Part shown: one piece after another, positions 6,945 to 8,563 of the stretch | How positions within the stretch are numbered: position 1 is the stretch's first letter | How the letters are laid out: the number at the start of each line of letters is the position of its first letter | Source: an uncultured Bacteroides sp. | GTDB lineage: Bacteria > Bacteroidota > Bacteroidia > Bacteroidales > Bacteroidaceae | DNA: 8,563 bases | Assembly: GCA_900551645.1 (NCBI GenBank) | Contig: URWP01000110.1 | Location: forward strand, 1-8,563 | Direction: 5' to 3' | Notes under the pieces: generated by a model | Databases searched by the model: none | What the model was told of the DNA's origin: nothing | The model's input: the letters and a program-made list of their open reading frames with translations, nothing else | Made by a program: the position numbers and the translations under genes

Positions 6945-6981
6945 AAAAAGGTGCAGAAGCCTTAACAAGCAACTACACCTT
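6945..6981 (-). terminator. Terminator for the - strand OmpP1/FadL-like gene
   Basis: On the - strand, AAGGTGTAG (6981-6973) pairs with CTGCACCTT (6956-6948) with one mismatch, and an inner GCTT/AAGGC pairing can extend the stem. The run of seven T residues (6949-6943 region, read as A on the + strand) follows directly. It starts 33 bases after the TAG stop of the - strand gene. On the + strand the hairpin is followed by TTCGGGAC, not a T tract, so it is a poor terminator for the DUF4421 operon. The T tract overlaps the stop codon of that gene. Confidence 0.75.
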
Positions 6982-7014
6982 CGGGACTTTATCTTAAAAA
7001 TTATATACAATGAG

Positions 7015-8563
7015 CTAGAATCGCATACCCAGTGTAAAGAGCAGTTGATGACGGTCATGATCGACCTTAGCAGCAGAATTTCTACCTACAATACTATTGC
7101 CATCATCAGAAAAACGGTAATCATCAAACATATAGAAATCCGACTTGTAGAAATCATACTTATAAGCCACATCAGCATAGATACTCTTTCCTCTGTATCC
7201 TAAGCCTAATGTCAGGGTGTTACGTGCTTTCAGGTTGTGATATTCCGGATCTGTACGTGTTTCATCAAACCAGATATAATCAGATTTATTGGTAGAAAGA
7301 TTAGGTACATACCGGGCAGAATTATCTGCAATCGGAGAAGACACATAATTATAACCCGCACGGAAACTGAACTGCGGAGAGAATTTAGCCTCCATACCGA
7401 TACGGAATGTGTGCACATTCTTCAAATACTTGCCTACAGCCTCATTGGCAGCAGCCAGTTCATATCCGCCGGCATCCTTATAGTTCGCCTTAGCATAATT
7501 AGCAAACTCATACTCAGCATCTACAGCCAGCACATTGCTGAATGTAGTTCCCATACTGACATTGAACTTCCACGGAGTAGCTAACTGATATTCCAAAAGA
7601 TAGCTGGCATCCGGTGCATAATAGTCCGACAAGTTTTCGTTATAAGACTGCGGAAAAGCCAGGATATCCGTACCCAACGTAGCTGTGTAACGGTCATTCA
7701 ACGAATACCAGATAGGGGTATGCACAGCAAATCCGATACGGAACGGAGAATATTCCATCGGTCGGAAAATTACTCCTAATTTCAAGTCCAGACCAGCCCC
7801 GTCTGTAGTAAACCAGTTATTCAACTGAAAGCTACCGTTATCATTTCCGTTATCATCCAGCACAGTTTCATAATAAGAAGAATAACGACTGTAATTAATA
7901 TCATATACGCCTAAAGTGGCTCCGAAATAGAAACGGTCCTGCACATTGAACGAAAGATTGATATCATAGGCATTGATACCTCCTTCTTCCCGACTGAAAT
8001 AATCACCGCTGGCACCGTTCCATCCCATCATACCGAACGAACCATCCTCACCTGTCACATCGTCTACCAATCCGGTACGGACTCCCATTGAACCCAAAAA
8101 AGGAGTACCATAATAGTAAGAAGAAGTATACGGATTCTCCGCATCCAACAACGCATCATAACTGGCCTGATCCTGATAAGCTCCCGTACCCAACATCATG
8201 TCCTGCATCTGCCAGCTTAAGGAAGAGCCGTTCAGATTTCCTCTGGACGAGAACTGTCTGTTGAAATTAGCCAACTTATGATAATTGAAACCGATATTGA
8301 AATAACGGAGGCTGGTCTTGTTACCGATTTTTGTACTGTAGACAAATCCTACCTGATCAAAAGAAGCCTTTGTTCGTTCATCTTTCACCTGTGTCCCCTC
8401 AAAACTGCTATTCGTCACGTTCTTATTGAAACCAAAAGATAAAGAGACATCATGACTTCGGAAAAGACCAATACCGGCCGGATTCGTACCCATTACCGAT
8501 ATATCGGCACCCAATGCACTCATAGCTCCTCTGTAGGCCTCGTGGCATTCTCCCAGATGTTCT
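7015..8563 (-). CDS. OmpP1/FadL family outer-membrane protein, N-terminus outside the window (partial)
   Basis: An open frame runs from the window edge (first full codon at 8562) to TAG at 7015-7017, 515 residues visible. The ATG at 8523 is not the real start: the frame stays open upstream (EHLGECHEAYRGA), and no signal peptide is present before the conserved N-terminal hatch motif. That motif, SALGADISVMGTNPAGIGLF, contains the NPA signature of FadL-type transporters of hydrophobic compounds. The remainder is rich in aromatic strand residues and ends HQLLFTLGMRF, with the terminal phenylalanine typical of outer-membrane barrels recognised by BamA. In Bacteroides such genes are often annotated 'hemin receptor' or 'OmpP1'; the substrate is unproven. 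It converges on the DUF4421 gene and is not part of that operon. Stop codon TAG, whereas most neighbours use TAA. Confidence 0.87.
   Translation of the reverse strand, partial: EHLGECHEAYRGAMSALGADISVMGTNPAGIGLFRSHDVSLSFGFNKNVTNSSFEGTQVKDERTKASFDQVGFVYSTKIGNKTSLRYFNIGFNYHKLANFNRQFSSRGNLNGSSLSWQMQDMMLGTGAYQDQASYDALLDAENPYTSSYYYGTPFLGSMGVRTGLVDDVTGEDGSFGMMGWNGASGDYFSREEGGINAYDINLSFNVQDRFYFGATLGVYDINYSRYSSYYETVLDDNGNDNGSFQLNNWFTTDGAGLDLKLGVIFRPMEYSPFRIGFAVHTPIWYSLNDRYTATLGTDILAFPQSYNENLSDYYAPDASYLLEYQLATPWKFNVSMGTTFSNVLAVDAEYEFANYAKANYKDAGGYELAAANEAVGKYLKNVHTFRIGMEAKFSPQFSFRAGYNYVSSPIADNSARYVPNLSTNKSDYIWFDETRTDPEYHNLKARNTLTLGLGYRGKSIYADVAYKYDFYKSDFYMFDDYRFSDDGNSIVGRNSAAKVDHDRHQLLFTLGMRF

Noticed and set aside
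7237..7584. 115-residue + strand frame antisense to the FadL-like gene
   Set aside because: Ile/Arg-rich low-quality translation opposite a well-supported outer-membrane protein gene; no start signal.
8521..8563. Possible frameshift near the N-terminus of the FadL-like gene, because the usual glycine-rich GTAR..GMGGA lead-in is not seen
   Set aside because: The frame stays open to the window edge and joins smoothly to RGAMSALGAD; family N-termini vary and too little sequence is visible to call a defect.
1..8563. Mobile element, prophage, CRISPR array or defence system
   Set aside because: No transposase, integrase, phage, Cas or nuclease-like protein, no terminal repeats and no spaced direct repeats were seen; all large frames have envelope or metabolic features.

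Overview
The window looks like chromosome from an anaerobic Bacteroidales bacterium, most likely Bacteroides or a close relative. The grounds are the protein families (a Bacteroidetes-type putative porin, a DUF4421 protein, a short OmpP1/FadL-like barrel), a TAnnTTTG promoter element, and gene starts that mostly lack a Shine-Dalgarno sequence. Species cannot be fixed from the sequence alone. I see no mobile element, CRISPR array, tRNA or rRNA. All large genes are intact apart from the two cut by the window edges.

Region 1 (1-1709) is the distal part of a 2-oxoacid:ferredoxin oxidoreductase operon on the + strand. It holds the last 36 codons of the alpha subunit, a 58-residue protein with two predicted membrane helices, the TPP-binding beta subunit, and the gamma subunit. 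A strong hairpin plus T-rich tract (1681-1717) closes the operon. The enzyme interconverts an acyl-CoA plus CO2 and a 2-oxoacid with ferredoxin as electron carrier. Whether the substrate is branched-chain 2-oxoacids (VOR) or 2-oxoglutarate (KOR) cannot be settled here. A small ferredoxin-like subunit, if present, would lie upstream of the window.

Region 2 (about 1790-6944) is a probable four-gene + strand operon with gaps of only 4, 14 and 10 bases. It encodes a 697-residue outer-membrane porin, a stand-alone periplasmic solute-binding domain of the SBP_bac_3/MltF N-terminal type, a cytoplasmic Gfo/Idh/MocA oxidoreductase, and a secreted DUF4421 protein that is probably also outer-membrane. 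A TAnnTTTG element lies only five bases before the porin ATG, so the mRNA may be almost leaderless. The gene set suggests envelope uptake or sensing coupled to a redox enzyme, but no inner-membrane transporter is present and the ligand is unknown. This is the closest thing to an undescribed system in the window, and the evidence is gene order only.

Region 3 (7015-8563) is a convergent - strand gene for an OmpP1/FadL-family outer-membrane protein whose N-terminus lies beyond the window. The 70-base gap between the convergent genes holds a hairpin that is a good terminator only for the - strand gene.
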